A DNA stretch of 16,843 nt from Bacillota bacterium (lineage in GTDB: Bacteria > Bacillota > Clostridia > Lachnospirales > Lachnospiraceae): the NCBI GenBank assembly GCA_023435645.1, contig JAEYRK010000003.1:1-16843 (forward strand), written 5' to 3'. A program made the position numbers and the translations under genes. Shown here piece by piece: positions 1-7,186 of this stretch (the first letter of the stretch is position 1; each line of letters begins with the position of its first letter). The notes below the pieces were generated by a model that worked only from the letters and a program-made list of their open reading frames with translations, was not told the DNA's origin and did no database searches.

Positions 1-20
1 CAAATAAGGAGGAGATATGG

Positions 21-740
21 ATGCAGGGGAGTAAGGGAGTGATCGAGGCGGATGCCCTGGAGGCCTATTCCACCCAGGAGGAGCTGATAGAGGTCTTAAG
101 GGAATATCCTGCGGGCACCATCCTTCATGGGAAGGGGATAGAGGAGAGTGCCATCAGCCGGATGTTTTATTTGGAGGAGCTTACTACTGAGGTCAAGACC
201 AGAATCAACGGAAAATCCTATGGGAAGGATTGTGAGCTTCCCTATGAGATGCTTAGGTACATAAGGGTGCTGCATTATGACTTTGAAGGCAATACCCGAA
301 TCGGTGAGCTGATAGTAAATCAGGCCATTGCACAGGATATCCTGGATATATTCAGGGAATTATATGGAATAAGTTATCCGATTGAACGCATGGTATTGAT
401 TGATGAATATGATGCAGAGGATGAGCGCTCTATGGCTGCAAATAATTCCTCGGCCTTTAACTACCGCTTCATAGCAGGGACCACCCGCCTCTCTAAGCAC
501 AGTCTTGGCTGGGCAATTGATATCAACCCGCTATACAATCCCTATATCACAACAATTGACGGAAGGAGTACCATTCTACCGGAGAATGCCTCTGACTATG
601 CGGACCGCACGAAGGACTGCAGGTATTATATCAGGGAAGGCGATGCATGCTATGAGGCCTTCGTTAGCAGGGGCTTTACCTGGGGAGGGGACTGGAAGAA
701 CAGTAAGGATTATCAGCACTTTGAGAAAATAGTTGATTAA
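21..740 (+). CDS. M15-family peptidoglycan peptidase (D-Ala-D-Ala carboxypeptidase or L-Ala-D-Glu peptidase type)
   Basis: The C-terminal half (about residues 95-239) carries the zinc peptidase signature of family M15: S158-x-H160-x2-G-x-A-x-D167, then a late His233 in the DYQHFE motif, with the aromatic GFTWGGDW segment at 218-225 just before it. In this family the two His and the Asp bind zinc and the enzyme cuts peptide crosslinks or stem peptides of peptidoglycan. The first 90 residues match nothing I recognise and show no signal peptide from this start. An AGGAGGAG ribosome binding site at 7-14 is well placed for ATG 21; the ATG at 17 is in another frame. The frame is open to the window edge, so a longer N-terminus with an export signal cannot be excluded. 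Exact bond specificity (VanY-like versus CwlK-like) cannot be told from sequence alone. Confidence 0.85.
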   Translation: MQGSKGVIEADALEAYSTQEELIEVLREYPAGTILHGKGIEESAISRMFYLEELTTEVKTRINGKSYGKDCELPYEMLRYIRVLHYDFEGNTRIGELIVNQAIAQDILDIFRELYGISYPIERMVLIDEYDAEDERSMAANNSSAFNYRFIAGTTRLSKHSLGWAIDINPLYNPYITTIDGRSTILPENASDYADRTKDCRYYIREGDACYEAFVSRGFTWGGDWKNSKDYQHFEKIVD

Positions 741-803
741 GCGCCTGGTGAGACTGAGATATGGAAGACCTATGTGTTACAGAAATGTAAGTGTTACGAT
801 ATT

Positions 804-822
804 GTACAGTGCTTTCCTGTAC
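804..822. repeat. Short inverted repeat in the gap before the HD-GYP gene
   Basis: GTACAG (804-809) and CTGTAC (817-822) form a perfect 6-bp stem with a 7-nt loop. An overlapping alternative pairs TGTAAGT (786-792) with ACTTACA (821-827), so the two folds exclude each other. No T-run follows, so it is a poor terminator. It lies just upstream of the promoter at 844-872 and could be an operator or the end of the M15 transcript. Nothing else is recognisable between 741 and 843. Confidence 0.35.
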
Positions 823-843
823 TTACAGGATTGAGAACAGACA

Positions 844-872
844 TTGATTTATATAAAATGGAATGATATAAT
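844..872 (+). promoter_or_regulatory. Sigma-A-type promoter for the HD-GYP/dnaX unit
   Basis: TTGATT (844-849) is followed after exactly 17 bases by a perfect TATAAT (867-872). The start codon chosen for the next gene (921) leaves a leader of roughly 40 nt. The hexamers and spacing are visible; activity is inferred. Confidence 0.6.
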
Positions 873-920
873 TGCAGAAGAATAGTGATCCTGGTAATTG
901 GACAGATGAGGTGGGACGTC

Positions 921-1958
921 ATGAGACAGGTCTTAATGATTGAGGCAGACCCGGAGGTACAGAAGCTGGTAACCCGTGCTCTTGAGGGAAGGGTAGAGCT
1001 TTTCATAGCAGAGACAAAGGAGGCTTGCTACAGCTTTTTATCTGAGCATCAGCCCGAGCTAATTCTGATGTCAGCTGCGGTAACAGGAAGGGATGGAACG
1101 GAGCTATACCGTGAATTTCTAAAGCCTCCCTACGGGAAGGATATCCCCGTACTTCTTCTTAAGCGTTGGTCTGAGCCAGCCATGGAGGAGGGGGCATACA
1201 GCCTCGGATATGCGGACCTGATCACTGTGCCCTGCTCTGAAGCAGTTATTATCAACCGGGTCAATATTTTTCTGGAGCTACAGGCTTCCCGAACCAATGC
1301 TCTGAAGTATATGGTCTATCAGGACACGATTTCTGTCAGCATCGCGGAGCTGGTAGAATGCCGTGATACTACGACCGGCGGTCATCTAAAGAATACTACG
1401 GCATATTATAAGCTTCTCCTCGAGGAAGTTACTAAGAGAGAGGAGTTTAGGGGAAGGATTCCTGAGGAGGATGTAAGAGATCTCATTCGTTCCGCACCTC
1501 TGCATGATATCGGGAAAATCGGTATTAACGACGAAATACTCAAAAAGGCCTCTCCACTGGACTTTAATGAGTTTGAATATATAAAGACCCATACCATCCT
1601 GGCAAAGGATACCTTCGAGAAGATTATGAAGGAAACCGGTGAATCCCGCTTCCTGGTTCTCGCCAGGGATTTGGCTTATTGCCATCACGAGAGATGGGAT
1701 GGTACGGGCTATCCCAACGGTCTGAAGGGAGAGGAGATTCCCTTCTATGTGAGGATTCTGACCATTGCAGATGTCTATGATGCACTAACCTCCCGCCGAA
1801 CCTATAAGAAGGCCTTCACCCACGAGGAGGCAGTGGAGATTATCCGTCAGGGGAGGGGAACCCTGTTTGACCCGGAAATAGTCGATCTTTTTCTTCAGAT
1901 TAAGGATCAATTCCAGCAGGCACTGGGAAGGAAATACAAAAACAGTGCAGAAAGCTAG
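921..1958 (+). CDS. HD-GYP domain c-di-GMP phosphodiesterase with degenerate receiver domain
   Basis: Residues 1-120 follow the receiver-domain pattern (MRQVLMIEAD opening, a PELILM strand, a GRDG turn), but the usual phosphoacceptor Asp is Ser51 and the usual Lys-Pro near the end reads ITVP (101-104). It is therefore probably not phosphorylated. Residues 135-340 are a full HD-GYP domain: RDTTTGGH with H155, H195-D196, H224, H255-H256, GTGYP at 261-265 and D284, the expected metal-binding set. The family hydrolyses cyclic di-GMP in the cytoplasm. An in-frame GTG at 885 and an ATG at 906 lie upstream. ATG 921 is preferred because AGGTGG (909-914) sits 6 bases before it and the protein then opens like a receiver domain. 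dnaX follows after 14 bases, so both are probably cotranscribed. Confidence 0.88.
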   Translation: MRQVLMIEADPEVQKLVTRALEGRVELFIAETKEACYSFLSEHQPELILMSAAVTGRDGTELYREFLKPPYGKDIPVLLLKRWSEPAMEEGAYSLGYADLITVPCSEAVIINRVNIFLELQASRTNALKYMVYQDTISVSIAELVECRDTTTGGHLKNTTAYYKLLLEEVTKREEFRGRIPEEDVRDLIRSAPLHDIGKIGINDEILKKASPLDFNEFEYIKTHTILAKDTFEKIMKETGESRFLVLARDLAYCHHERWDGTGYPNGLKGEEIPFYVRILTIADVYDALTSRRTYKKAFTHEEAVEIIRQGRGTLFDPEIVDLFLQIKDQFQQALGRKYKNSAES

Positions 1959-1972
1959 AAAGGAAGCTGTTT

Positions 1973-3541
1973 ATGTCATATACGGCTCTTTACAGAAAGT
2001 TTCGTCCGGACAATTTCAATGATGTTAAGGGACAGGACCATATCGTAACAACCCTAAGAAATCAGATAAAAGCCGGTAGGATCGGACATGCCTATTTGTT
2101 TACAGGGACCAGGGGAACCGGTAAGACGACCGTGGCTAAGCTGTTAGCCAAGGTCGTTAATTGTGAGAACCCGGTCGATGGCAATCCCTGCAATGAATGC
2201 AGCATGTGCAAAGGGATAGCGGCGCAGACCTCCATGAATGTGATTGAAATCGACGCTGCCTCCAATAACGGTGTGGACAATGTGCGTGAAATCGTAGATG
2301 AGGTCAGGTATTCCCCGACCGAAGGCAAGTATAAGGTGTATATCATTGACGAGGTGCATATGCTTTCCACGGGCGCCTTTAACGCCTTATTAAAAACCAT
2401 AGAGGAACCGCCCTCCTATGTTATCTTCATCCTTGCCACCACGGAGGTCCATAAGATTCCGGTCACCATATTATCCAGATGTCAGAGGTATGATTTCAAA
2501 CGAATTTCGATAGATACCATCGCTGCCCGGATGGCAGAGCTGATGCAGGAGGAGAACATCGAGGTGGAGGAGAAGGCGCTCCGCTATGTTGCCCGAGTGG
2601 CTGACGGATCCCTCCGAGATGGTTTAAGCCTGCTGGATCAATGCATCTCCTTCTATCTGGGAAAGAAGCTTACCTATGACAATGTCCTTGAGGTGCTCGG
2701 CGCAGTGGACACCGAAGTGTTCTCGAAGCTTCTGACTCATATCAAGAGGCAGGATGTGGCGTCCTGCATTCAGGTATTGGAGGAGATAGAAAGCAACGGA
2801 CGGGAGCTGGGCCAATTTACCGTAGACTTCATCTGGTATCTAAGAAATCTTCTTCTGCTTAAGACGACGGAAGGAGTATCTGATATGATAACGGAGATCT
2901 CCACAGAGAATCTTCTGCTCTTGAAGCAGGAGGCTGGGAGGATAGAAGAACAGACCATCATGCGCTTTATCAGGGTGTTCACTGAGCTATCCAATCAGAT
3001 CCGTTATGCAGCAAGAAAGCGAGTTCTGATCGAGATAGCGATCATCAAGCTGTGCAGGCCGGAGATGGAGCAGCAATATGATTCCCTGCTGGAACGGTTG
3101 AAGCATCTGGAGGAGAGGCTGGAAAGCGGTGCGATAGTGACTGCGCCCACACAGCAGAGCACAGCAGAGAATAAAGCCAAGGCTCAGAAGCCGACGGTTG
3201 TTCTTCCGGAGGCATTGCCGGAGGATGTGAAGGAGGCTGCAAACAATTGGAAGGGAATTGTCTCCCAGGTTACCAGGAAGGCACCGGCTCTAGGGTCGGT
3301 ATTGGCAGGGGCAACCTTAAGCCTTGATGGGGGTAATAGCCTGTTGATTGTCGTAACCAATGAGCTGGATAAGGATATCATAGATAGGGAAGCCCATATG
3401 CAGCTGATTAAGGATACCATCGCTCATTTGATCCGCAAGCAGGTCCAGATCAATACCAAATACCTGGACAGAGAGAAGGAACGGATGGAGGATATTCCGG
3501 ATCTCACCAAGCTGATTCGGATGCCCATTCAATATGAGTAG
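1973..3541 (+). CDS. dnaX: DNA polymerase III subunits gamma/tau
   Basis: This is the clamp-loader ATPase of the replicative polymerase. It shows the YRKFRPDNF opening, Walker A GTRGTGKT (45-52), a zinc module with C64, C73, C76 and C79, Walker B VYIIDEVH (122-129), the ATTEVHK sensor-1 segment (155-161) and the SRC arginine finger (168-170). A collar region follows, then a variable tail from about 360 with a conserved-looking C-terminal block. At 522 residues it is normal for a Firmicute tau. The ribosome binding site AAGGAAG precedes ATG 1973. I see no A-rich slippery run that would make a separate gamma form as in E. coli. The dnaX-ybaB-recR order is widespread in Firmicutes and supports the call. 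Confidence 0.97.
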   Translation: MSYTALYRKFRPDNFNDVKGQDHIVTTLRNQIKAGRIGHAYLFTGTRGTGKTTVAKLLAKVVNCENPVDGNPCNECSMCKGIAAQTSMNVIEIDAASNNGVDNVREIVDEVRYSPTEGKYKVYIIDEVHMLSTGAFNALLKTIEEPPSYVIFILATTEVHKIPVTILSRCQRYDFKRISIDTIAARMAELMQEENIEVEEKALRYVARVADGSLRDGLSLLDQCISFYLGKKLTYDNVLEVLGAVDTEVFSKLLTHIKRQDVASCIQVLEEIESNGRELGQFTVDFIWYLRNLLLLKTTEGVSDMITEISTENLLLLKQEAGRIEEQTIMRFIRVFTELSNQIRYAARKRVLIEIAIIKLCRPEMEQQYDSLLERLKHLEERLESGAIVTAPTQQSTAENKAKAQKPTVVLPEALPEDVKEAANNWKGIVSQVTRKAPALGSVLAGATLSLDGGNSLLIVVTNELDKDIIDREAHMQLIKDTIAHLIRKQVQINTKYLDREKERMEDIPDLTKLIRMPIQYE

Positions 3542-3600
3542 GAAATACAATACAATGATATATCATAGTGATCAATAATATAATATTGCATAGGAATAGT

Positions 3601-3669
3601 TAATTGCGAAACACCGGTCATGAATATCCGGTGTATGCATAATTGAATCAATGAATAGGTTCGCAATTA
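3601..3669 (+). promoter_or_regulatory. Nested hairpin in the dnaX-ybaB intergenic leader
   Basis: A perfect 10-bp outer stem pairs 3601-3610 with 3660-3669 (core AATTGCGAA / TTCGCAATT). Directly adjoining its 5' arm, ACACCGG (3611-3617) pairs with CCGGTGT (3628-3634) around a 10-nt loop, so the two helices could stack coaxially. The 3' strand (3635-3659) is unpaired. A weakly T-rich stretch follows (3670-3680) but no clean U-tract. It could be a transcription attenuator, an mRNA stability or processing element, or a regulatory leader for ybaB-recR. It fits no riboswitch class I know. Confidence 0.5.
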
Positions 3670-3707
3670 TTTATATTTCATAGGAAGAATGAAAGGAGCA
3701 TAATAAA

Positions 3708-4070
3708 ATGGCGAAAAGAGGTGGATTTCCGGGAGGCGGTTTACCGGGAAACATGAATAATTTAATGAAGCAGGCACAGCGCATGCAGAAGCAAATGGAG
3801 GATAAAACAAAGGAGCTTGAGGAGAAGACCTGGGAAGCAAGTGCCGGTGGCGGAGCTGTTACGGTCGTTGTATCCGGTAAGAAGGAGATTGAATCCGTGA
3901 AGCTCTCGAAGGAAGTGGTTGATCCCGAGGATATAGAGATGCTGGAGGATCTCATCGTAGCTGCTGCAAACGAAGCACTGAGGAAGATGGAGGAAGAGAC
4001 CTCCCAGGCGATGGGTTCAATTACCGGTGGATTAAGTGGAATGGGTGGACTTGGAGGATTTCCGTTCTAA
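3708..4070 (+). CDS. ybaB: YbaB/EbfC-family nucleoid-associated DNA-binding protein
   Basis: This is a small dimeric DNA-binding protein of the YbaB/EbfC family, usually encoded between dnaX and recR and thought to act in nucleoid organisation and recombination repair. The 120 residues show the family layout: a Gly-rich start, the MNNLMKQAQRMQKQM helix (16-30), the GGGAVTVVVSGKKEI strands (about 48-62), a PEDIEMLEDLIVAAANEA helix, and a Gly/Met-rich tail ending GGFPF. AAAGGAG lies 10-11 bases before ATG. The stop codon overlaps the recR start (TAATG), which indicates translational coupling. Confidence 0.95.
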   Translation: MAKRGGFPGGGLPGNMNNLMKQAQRMQKQMEDKTKELEEKTWEASAGGGAVTVVVSGKKEIESVKLSKEVVDPEDIEMLEDLIVAAANEALRKMEEETSQAMGSITGGLSGMGGLGGFPF

Positions 4071-4666
4071 TGGATTACTACAGCAGTCAGATCAGCAAGT
4101 TAATAGAGGAGCTCTCAAGACTTCCGGGCATCGGTGTGAAGACGGCCCAGAGGCTGGCTTTTCATATCATTAATATGCCGGAGGATCAGGTATCGGCTTT
4201 ATCGGGCTCCATCCTTGAAGCAAAGAGGAACATCCGCTACTGTGCAGATTGCTTAACCCTTACGGATAAGGAGCTGTGTCCGATCTGCTCCTCGCCGGGT
4301 AGGAATAAGCATCAGATCATGGTGGTAGAGAATCCGAGAGATCTGGCGGCCTATGAGAAGACAGGAAAATATGAGGGAGTATACCATGTCCTTCATGGGG
4401 CAATCTCTCCGATGCTTGGCATCGGACCCGCCGATATCAAGCTGAAGGAGCTGATGCTTCGCCTTCAGGGAGAGGTGGAAGAGGTGATTATCGCCACGAA
4501 CTCCAGTCTGGAAGGAGAGGCAACGGCGATGTACTTAAGCAAGCTGATCAAACCGGCCGGTATTAAGGTGAGCCGGATTGCCAGCGGCATTCCGGTCGGT
4601 GGTGACCTAGAATATATTGATGAAGTAACACTTCTGCGGGCCTTTGAGGGCAGAGTGGAGCTATAA
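4070..4666 (+). CDS. recR: Recombination mediator protein RecR
   Basis: RecR works with RecO and RecF to load RecA on single-stranded gaps. The 198-residue length is typical. Visible are the helix-hairpin-helix region with LPGIGVKTAQRLAFH (18-32), a four-Cys zinc module (C58, C61, C70, C73), a Toprim domain starting at IMVVENPRDL (83-92) with E87, the TNSSLEGEATAMYL segment (143-156), and the C-terminal Walker-B-like region ending in RVEL. The start codon shares one base with the ybaB stop. The gene ends the conserved block; a terminator follows at 4746 and the accessory region begins after it. Confidence 0.97.
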   Translation: MDYYSSQISKLIEELSRLPGIGVKTAQRLAFHIINMPEDQVSALSGSILEAKRNIRYCADCLTLTDKELCPICSSPGRNKHQIMVVENPRDLAAYEKTGKYEGVYHVLHGAISPMLGIGPADIKLKELMLRLQGEVEEVIIATNSSLEGEATAMYLSKLIKPAGIKVSRIASGIPVGGDLEYIDEVTLLRAFEGRVEL

Positions 4667-4745
4667 TAGACAGCAGGCCTTGTTATTGAATAAAACCTCA
4701 AACAACAGTATAATAATATTTAGCAACGATATAATATAGTACAAC

Positions 4746-4794
4746 AACGCAGGACTAAGCCGTGCACCGTGCACCTCTTTTTCCTGCGTTTTTT
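4746..4794 (+). terminator. Rho-independent terminator after recR
   Basis: AACGCAGGA (4746-4754) pairs perfectly with TCCTGCGTT (4782-4790), and the run TTTTTT covers 4789-4794. The 27-nt loop is unusually long and contains the self-complementary hexamer GTGCAC twice (4762-4767 and 4769-4774), which can fold on itself and shorten the effective loop. It ends the dnaX-ybaB-recR transcript. Confidence 0.85.
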
Positions 4795-5144
4795 GCATGA
4801 AACAAGCGGGAGGAAAAGCGACTGAGGGAAAAACAATATGTACTGGAAGGAGCGATGGATGACTGATTAGGCTATAAACTGTACATTTTTATAATCCACT
4901 TTTGTACAGAGTTATATTGACATTTACAATAATTAATAATTATTCTAAATAGGCATCGAATGGCACGGGCATATGGTAGTAATAAAATATCAAAAATAAG
5001 TTATTTAAGGATTTACTAAATAGTAATAGAATTCTGTAATATATTGGTATAAAATGAGAAGTAGAATAGTTTTGTACGATGAATAGGATGATAAGTGACA
5101 ATATTGAATAAATTCATACATTTAAAACAAAGGAGAAGTGTCCT
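4795..5144. other. AT-rich gene-free stretch with a possible promoter and inverted repeat
   Basis: No convincing coding frame is seen. CTGTACA (4879-4885) and TGTACAG (4903-4909) make a perfect 7-bp inverted repeat around an AT-rich 17-nt centre, possibly an operator. TTGACA (4917-4922) with TATTCT (4941-4946) after 18 bases is a plausible promoter reading toward the small gene at 5145. The base composition drops sharply here compared with dnaX-recR, marking the left edge of the accessory region. Confidence 0.4.
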
Positions 5145-5365
5145 ATGAGCACATTACAAGAAAAATTAACTTTAAAGACAGAGCTAGACCCTGGGCTTTT
5201 GTATTATACACTGGTTTTAATTTTGATAACCTTGATGAGACTATAGCGGGTACCGAGGATACAGCCCTTAGTATTCTATGTCACAGCCACACAGCAACAA
5301 AAGATGTGATTTATTATTATAATAGTATTACCGATAGAGAGGCTTACATTAAAGCGGATGTGTGA
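5145..5365 (+). pseudogene. Small gene broken into two frames (possible -1 frameshift)
   Basis: A good AAGGAG (5130-5135) stands 9 bases before ATG 5145. That frame reads MSTLQEKLTLK and stops at TAG 5244-5246 after 33 codons. The -1 frame is open to TGA 5363-5365 and gives protein-like sequence (DRARPWAFVLYTGF and on to EAYIKADV). Its own upstream start would be a GTG at 5138 with a poor ribosome binding site. Joining the frames at 5171-5177, which reads T TTA AAG in the start frame, gives one product of about 73 residues. A simple frameshift mutation in a decaying gene is the plainest explanation; programmed -1 frameshifting is possible because the junction matches the X XXY YYZ slippery pattern. 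I do not recognise the protein family. Confidence 0.45.
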
Positions 5366-5486
5366 ACAGTTAGTAGATGCACAGCTACCGACCGTTACAT
5401 AATGTATAAAATGGGCTGATTATGTTGCAATTTTCCTGTTTATGTATTATTATGGGGTTTGCAGCTAGTTTCGAGGAGTTACGAAT

Positions 5487-5543
5487 ATGAAAAAATTTTA
5501 TGGCGACGTATGGCAAGTGGTATGTAGAGGTGATTGTGGTTGA
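5487..5543 (+). CDS. Very short ORF or gene remnant before the lipoprotein
   Basis: GAGGAG (5473-5478) precedes ATG 5487, which opens an 18-codon frame beginning MKKFYGDVWQ and ending at TGA 5541-5543. It may be a leader peptide or the decayed start of a lost gene. Nothing around it (5366-5613) shows longer coding potential. The ribosome binding site is the only real support. Confidence 0.2.
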   Translation: MKKFYGDVWQVVCRGDCG

Positions 5544-5613
5544 CATTTGTGACCGGCGGAGGGATCATTAAGAATAAGTTTTTCCGAGTAAAAATACTAA
5601 AGAGGAGAATGTT

Positions 5614-6693
5614 ATGAAAAAGTATCAAGTAATTTTTTTAATGGTTTTATTTACCTGTACATTATTATTGTCTGCTTGCAAGGACGGTGATGGTAATAGT
5701 ATATCGGGAGATGTATCAAGTAAGCCTAATGTAAGCTCAGCAGAGCCGACTTCCGTAGTATCTAACAGTAATCAAGAAGATATTTCAGTATCCGAGGAAT
5801 GGGATGTCATTCCGGAGTCAGATTTTGAGTATAGGTATGACTCAAATTTACAAGGCGTTGTTGTTAGCTATCACGGAAATGCTCGTAGAGTTCGTTTTCC
5901 AGATACTATAAATGGAGACTCTGTGGTTGAAATTGAAAACTCAGCTTCTCTTAGTTTAGAAGAGGTGTATATTCCTGATAGCGTGATACATATAGGCTAT
6001 AGAGCGTTTAGGGATTGTGAAAACTTAGTAAGGATAAATTTGCCTGATGGCTTGACTAGTATAGCTAATGAAGCATTTGTAAATTGTGGTTTTAAAAGTA
6101 TTAATATACCTGATAGTGTAACAAATATAGGTGAGGATGCTTTTGCTAGCTGTAAAAAACTGGTTGATATTGAATTTCCAGATACGGGTGTTGATGTAGG
6201 TGGTGGTGCTTTTTCCGGGACATATTGGTATGATCGTCTATCTGATGGCTTGGTTCGTCTTGGGAATGTTATATTAGGGTATAAAGGAGATATACCTGCT
6301 GATATTATTATTCCTGACGGTGTGACGAGGATAGCTGGTGAAGCGTTTATGGTAAATGCCTCGAAGGAACCTGTTCTGACAGAGCAAGAGACAAGCACTG
6401 GTACCGAAGCTCTTTATGAATCTAATGGCTTGTCCACTGTAATACTACCAGATAGTGTGACTGTTATAGGTGATTTTGCGTTTTTTGCTTGTGCTGATTT
6501 AACTTCGGTGACAATACCTAATAACTTGCAAAGTATAGGTAGGAAGGCTTTTGTGGGTTGTACGGGTTTGACTAGCTTAAGTATACCTGATAGTGTGACA
6601 TATTTATTTATGGATGCGTTCAATGGTTGTAGCAACTTAGACGAAGCTACAAAAAGCCGTATCCTCCAAATTAATCCTGATGTAACGTTTTAA
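5614..6693 (+). CDS. BspA-type leucine-rich-repeat surface lipoprotein
   Basis: Residues 1-22 are a lipoprotein signal peptide: a MKK charged start, a hydrophobic core and the lipobox LLSAC with lipidation at C22. A Ser/Asn-rich linker (about 23-60) is followed from about 85 to 350 by LRR_5 repeats of the BspA type, with the recurring core IPDSV-x2-IG-x2-AF-x2-C-x-L. A divergent central module (about 195-265) holds an NVILGYKGDIP segment. BspA-like proteins sit on the cell surface and are linked to adhesion or protein-protein binding, but the ligand cannot be told. AGAGGAG lies before ATG. Codon use is clearly more AT-rich than in dnaX-recR, which suggests acquisition by transfer. The repeats are also visible in the DNA as near-copies of ATACCTGATAGTGT. 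Confidence 0.88.
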   Translation: MKKYQVIFLMVLFTCTLLLSACKDGDGNSISGDVSSKPNVSSAEPTSVVSNSNQEDISVSEEWDVIPESDFEYRYDSNLQGVVVSYHGNARRVRFPDTINGDSVVEIENSASLSLEEVYIPDSVIHIGYRAFRDCENLVRINLPDGLTSIANEAFVNCGFKSINIPDSVTNIGEDAFASCKKLVDIEFPDTGVDVGGGAFSGTYWYDRLSDGLVRLGNVILGYKGDIPADIIIPDGVTRIAGEAFMVNASKEPVLTEQETSTGTEALYESNGLSTVILPDSVTVIGDFAFFACADLTSVTIPNNLQSIGRKAFVGCTGLTSLSIPDSVTYLFMDAFNGCSNLDEATKSRILQINPDVTF

Positions 6694-6706
6694 GCAAAAT
6701 AAGATT

Positions 6707-6722
6707 AGGAATGTGCATTCCT
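6707..6722 (+). repeat. Small hairpin after the LRR lipoprotein gene
   Basis: AGGAAT (6707-6712) and ATTCCT (6717-6722) form a perfect 6-bp stem with a GTGC loop, 13 bases after the lipoprotein stop codon. There is no T-run, so it is at best a weak terminator. The insertion sequence remnant begins a few bases later. Confidence 0.3.
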
Positions 6723-6764
6723 TATGTGGTAGTGTAAAATAGTTTGTGTCTTAGGTAATAAATG

Positions 6765-6817
6765 CCACTTTCTTGGTGAGAATTAGAATGAATAATTCTA
6801 CCAGGAAGGTGGTTTTT
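6765..6817 (+). terminator. Long hairpin terminator in the IS leader, covering the transposase RBS
   Basis: The left arm 6765-6785 pairs with 6793-6812 to give 20 base pairs (two G-U) with a single bulged G at 6778 and a 7-nt loop, followed at once by TTTTT (6813-6817). The right arm includes AGGAAGGTGG, the only ribosome binding site for the ATG at 6820. The structure can therefore both stop transcripts entering from outside and hide the start of translation, a known strategy by which insertion sequences limit transposase made from read-through. Confidence 0.75.
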
Positions 6818-6819
6818 AT

Positions 6820-7131
6820 ATGGCTATTGCTTGGGAACAATTACGACAGATTATCAGGGAAAACGACATTCAAAGTGTTTGAGACATCAACAACCTACTC
6901 AAGGACAGCTTCAAAGACATGATTCAGGAAATGCTTGAAGCAGAGATGGATGTTTCACTCGGTTATCCGAAGAACGAAAAGGGTGATTCTGGGAGAGATA
7001 GGGAAAAGAGGCTAGGATTAAGGTGGAATAAGGGGTTGCAGGCGTTGAAGTACTTTTTTATTCGATTACATCTGAACAGGTGTGCAATTCCCCTGAACAG
7101 CTCTGTTTTGGTTATCATAAAGAGGACTTGA
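6820..7131 (+). pseudogene. Truncated IS256-family transposase
   Basis: Reading from ATG 6820 gives MAIAWEQLRQIIRENDIQSV, an in-frame TGA at 6880-6882, then DINNLLKDSFKDMIQEMLEA and EMDVSLGYPKNEKGD. The LLKD-F-D-IQEMLEAE-D-LGY block is the hallmark N-terminal region of Mutator/IS256 transposases. After about position 6980 the similarity ends and the frame continues as unrelated Arg/Lys-rich sequence to 7131. The DDE catalytic core and the C-terminus are missing. The gene is dead by an early stop and a large deletion. Confidence 0.75.
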
Positions 7132-7186
7132 CTGGATGGGTCATCCATTTAAATATATAGAGATACACTGACTTATGTGGACACCG

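Larger units (their letters stand above)
6728..7186 (+). mobile_element. Remnant of an IS256-family insertion sequence
   Basis: The interval contains the start of an IS256/Mutator-type transposase (see 6820) preceded by GGTAGTGTAAAATAG (6728-6742), which looks like the left end of such elements. A partly matching inverted sequence at about 7161-7186 (ATACACTGACTTATGTGG and on) may be the right end, though agreement is limited to about 9 of 11 bases around GTGT. The element is only about 460 bp against about 1.3-1.5 kb for a full copy, so most of the transposase including its catalytic domain is gone. The left boundary is inferred from recalled IS256-type ends and the right boundary is uncertain. 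Confidence 0.55.

Noticed and set aside
741..920. Signal recognition particle RNA near dnaX
   Set aside because: Firmicutes often have it close to dnaX, but neither this gap nor 3542-3707 contains the conserved SRP core or its tetraloop region.
1973..3541. Programmed frameshift in dnaX producing a separate gamma subunit
   Set aside because: No A-AAA-AAG-type slippery run with a following hairpin is seen in the region where gamma would end; the frame encodes a normal full-length tau.
5997..6398. Long minus-strand open frame inside the LRR lipoprotein gene
   Set aside because: It is the mirror of the repetitive LRR coding sequence, has no ribosome binding site, and its repeat pattern simply follows the plus-strand repeats.
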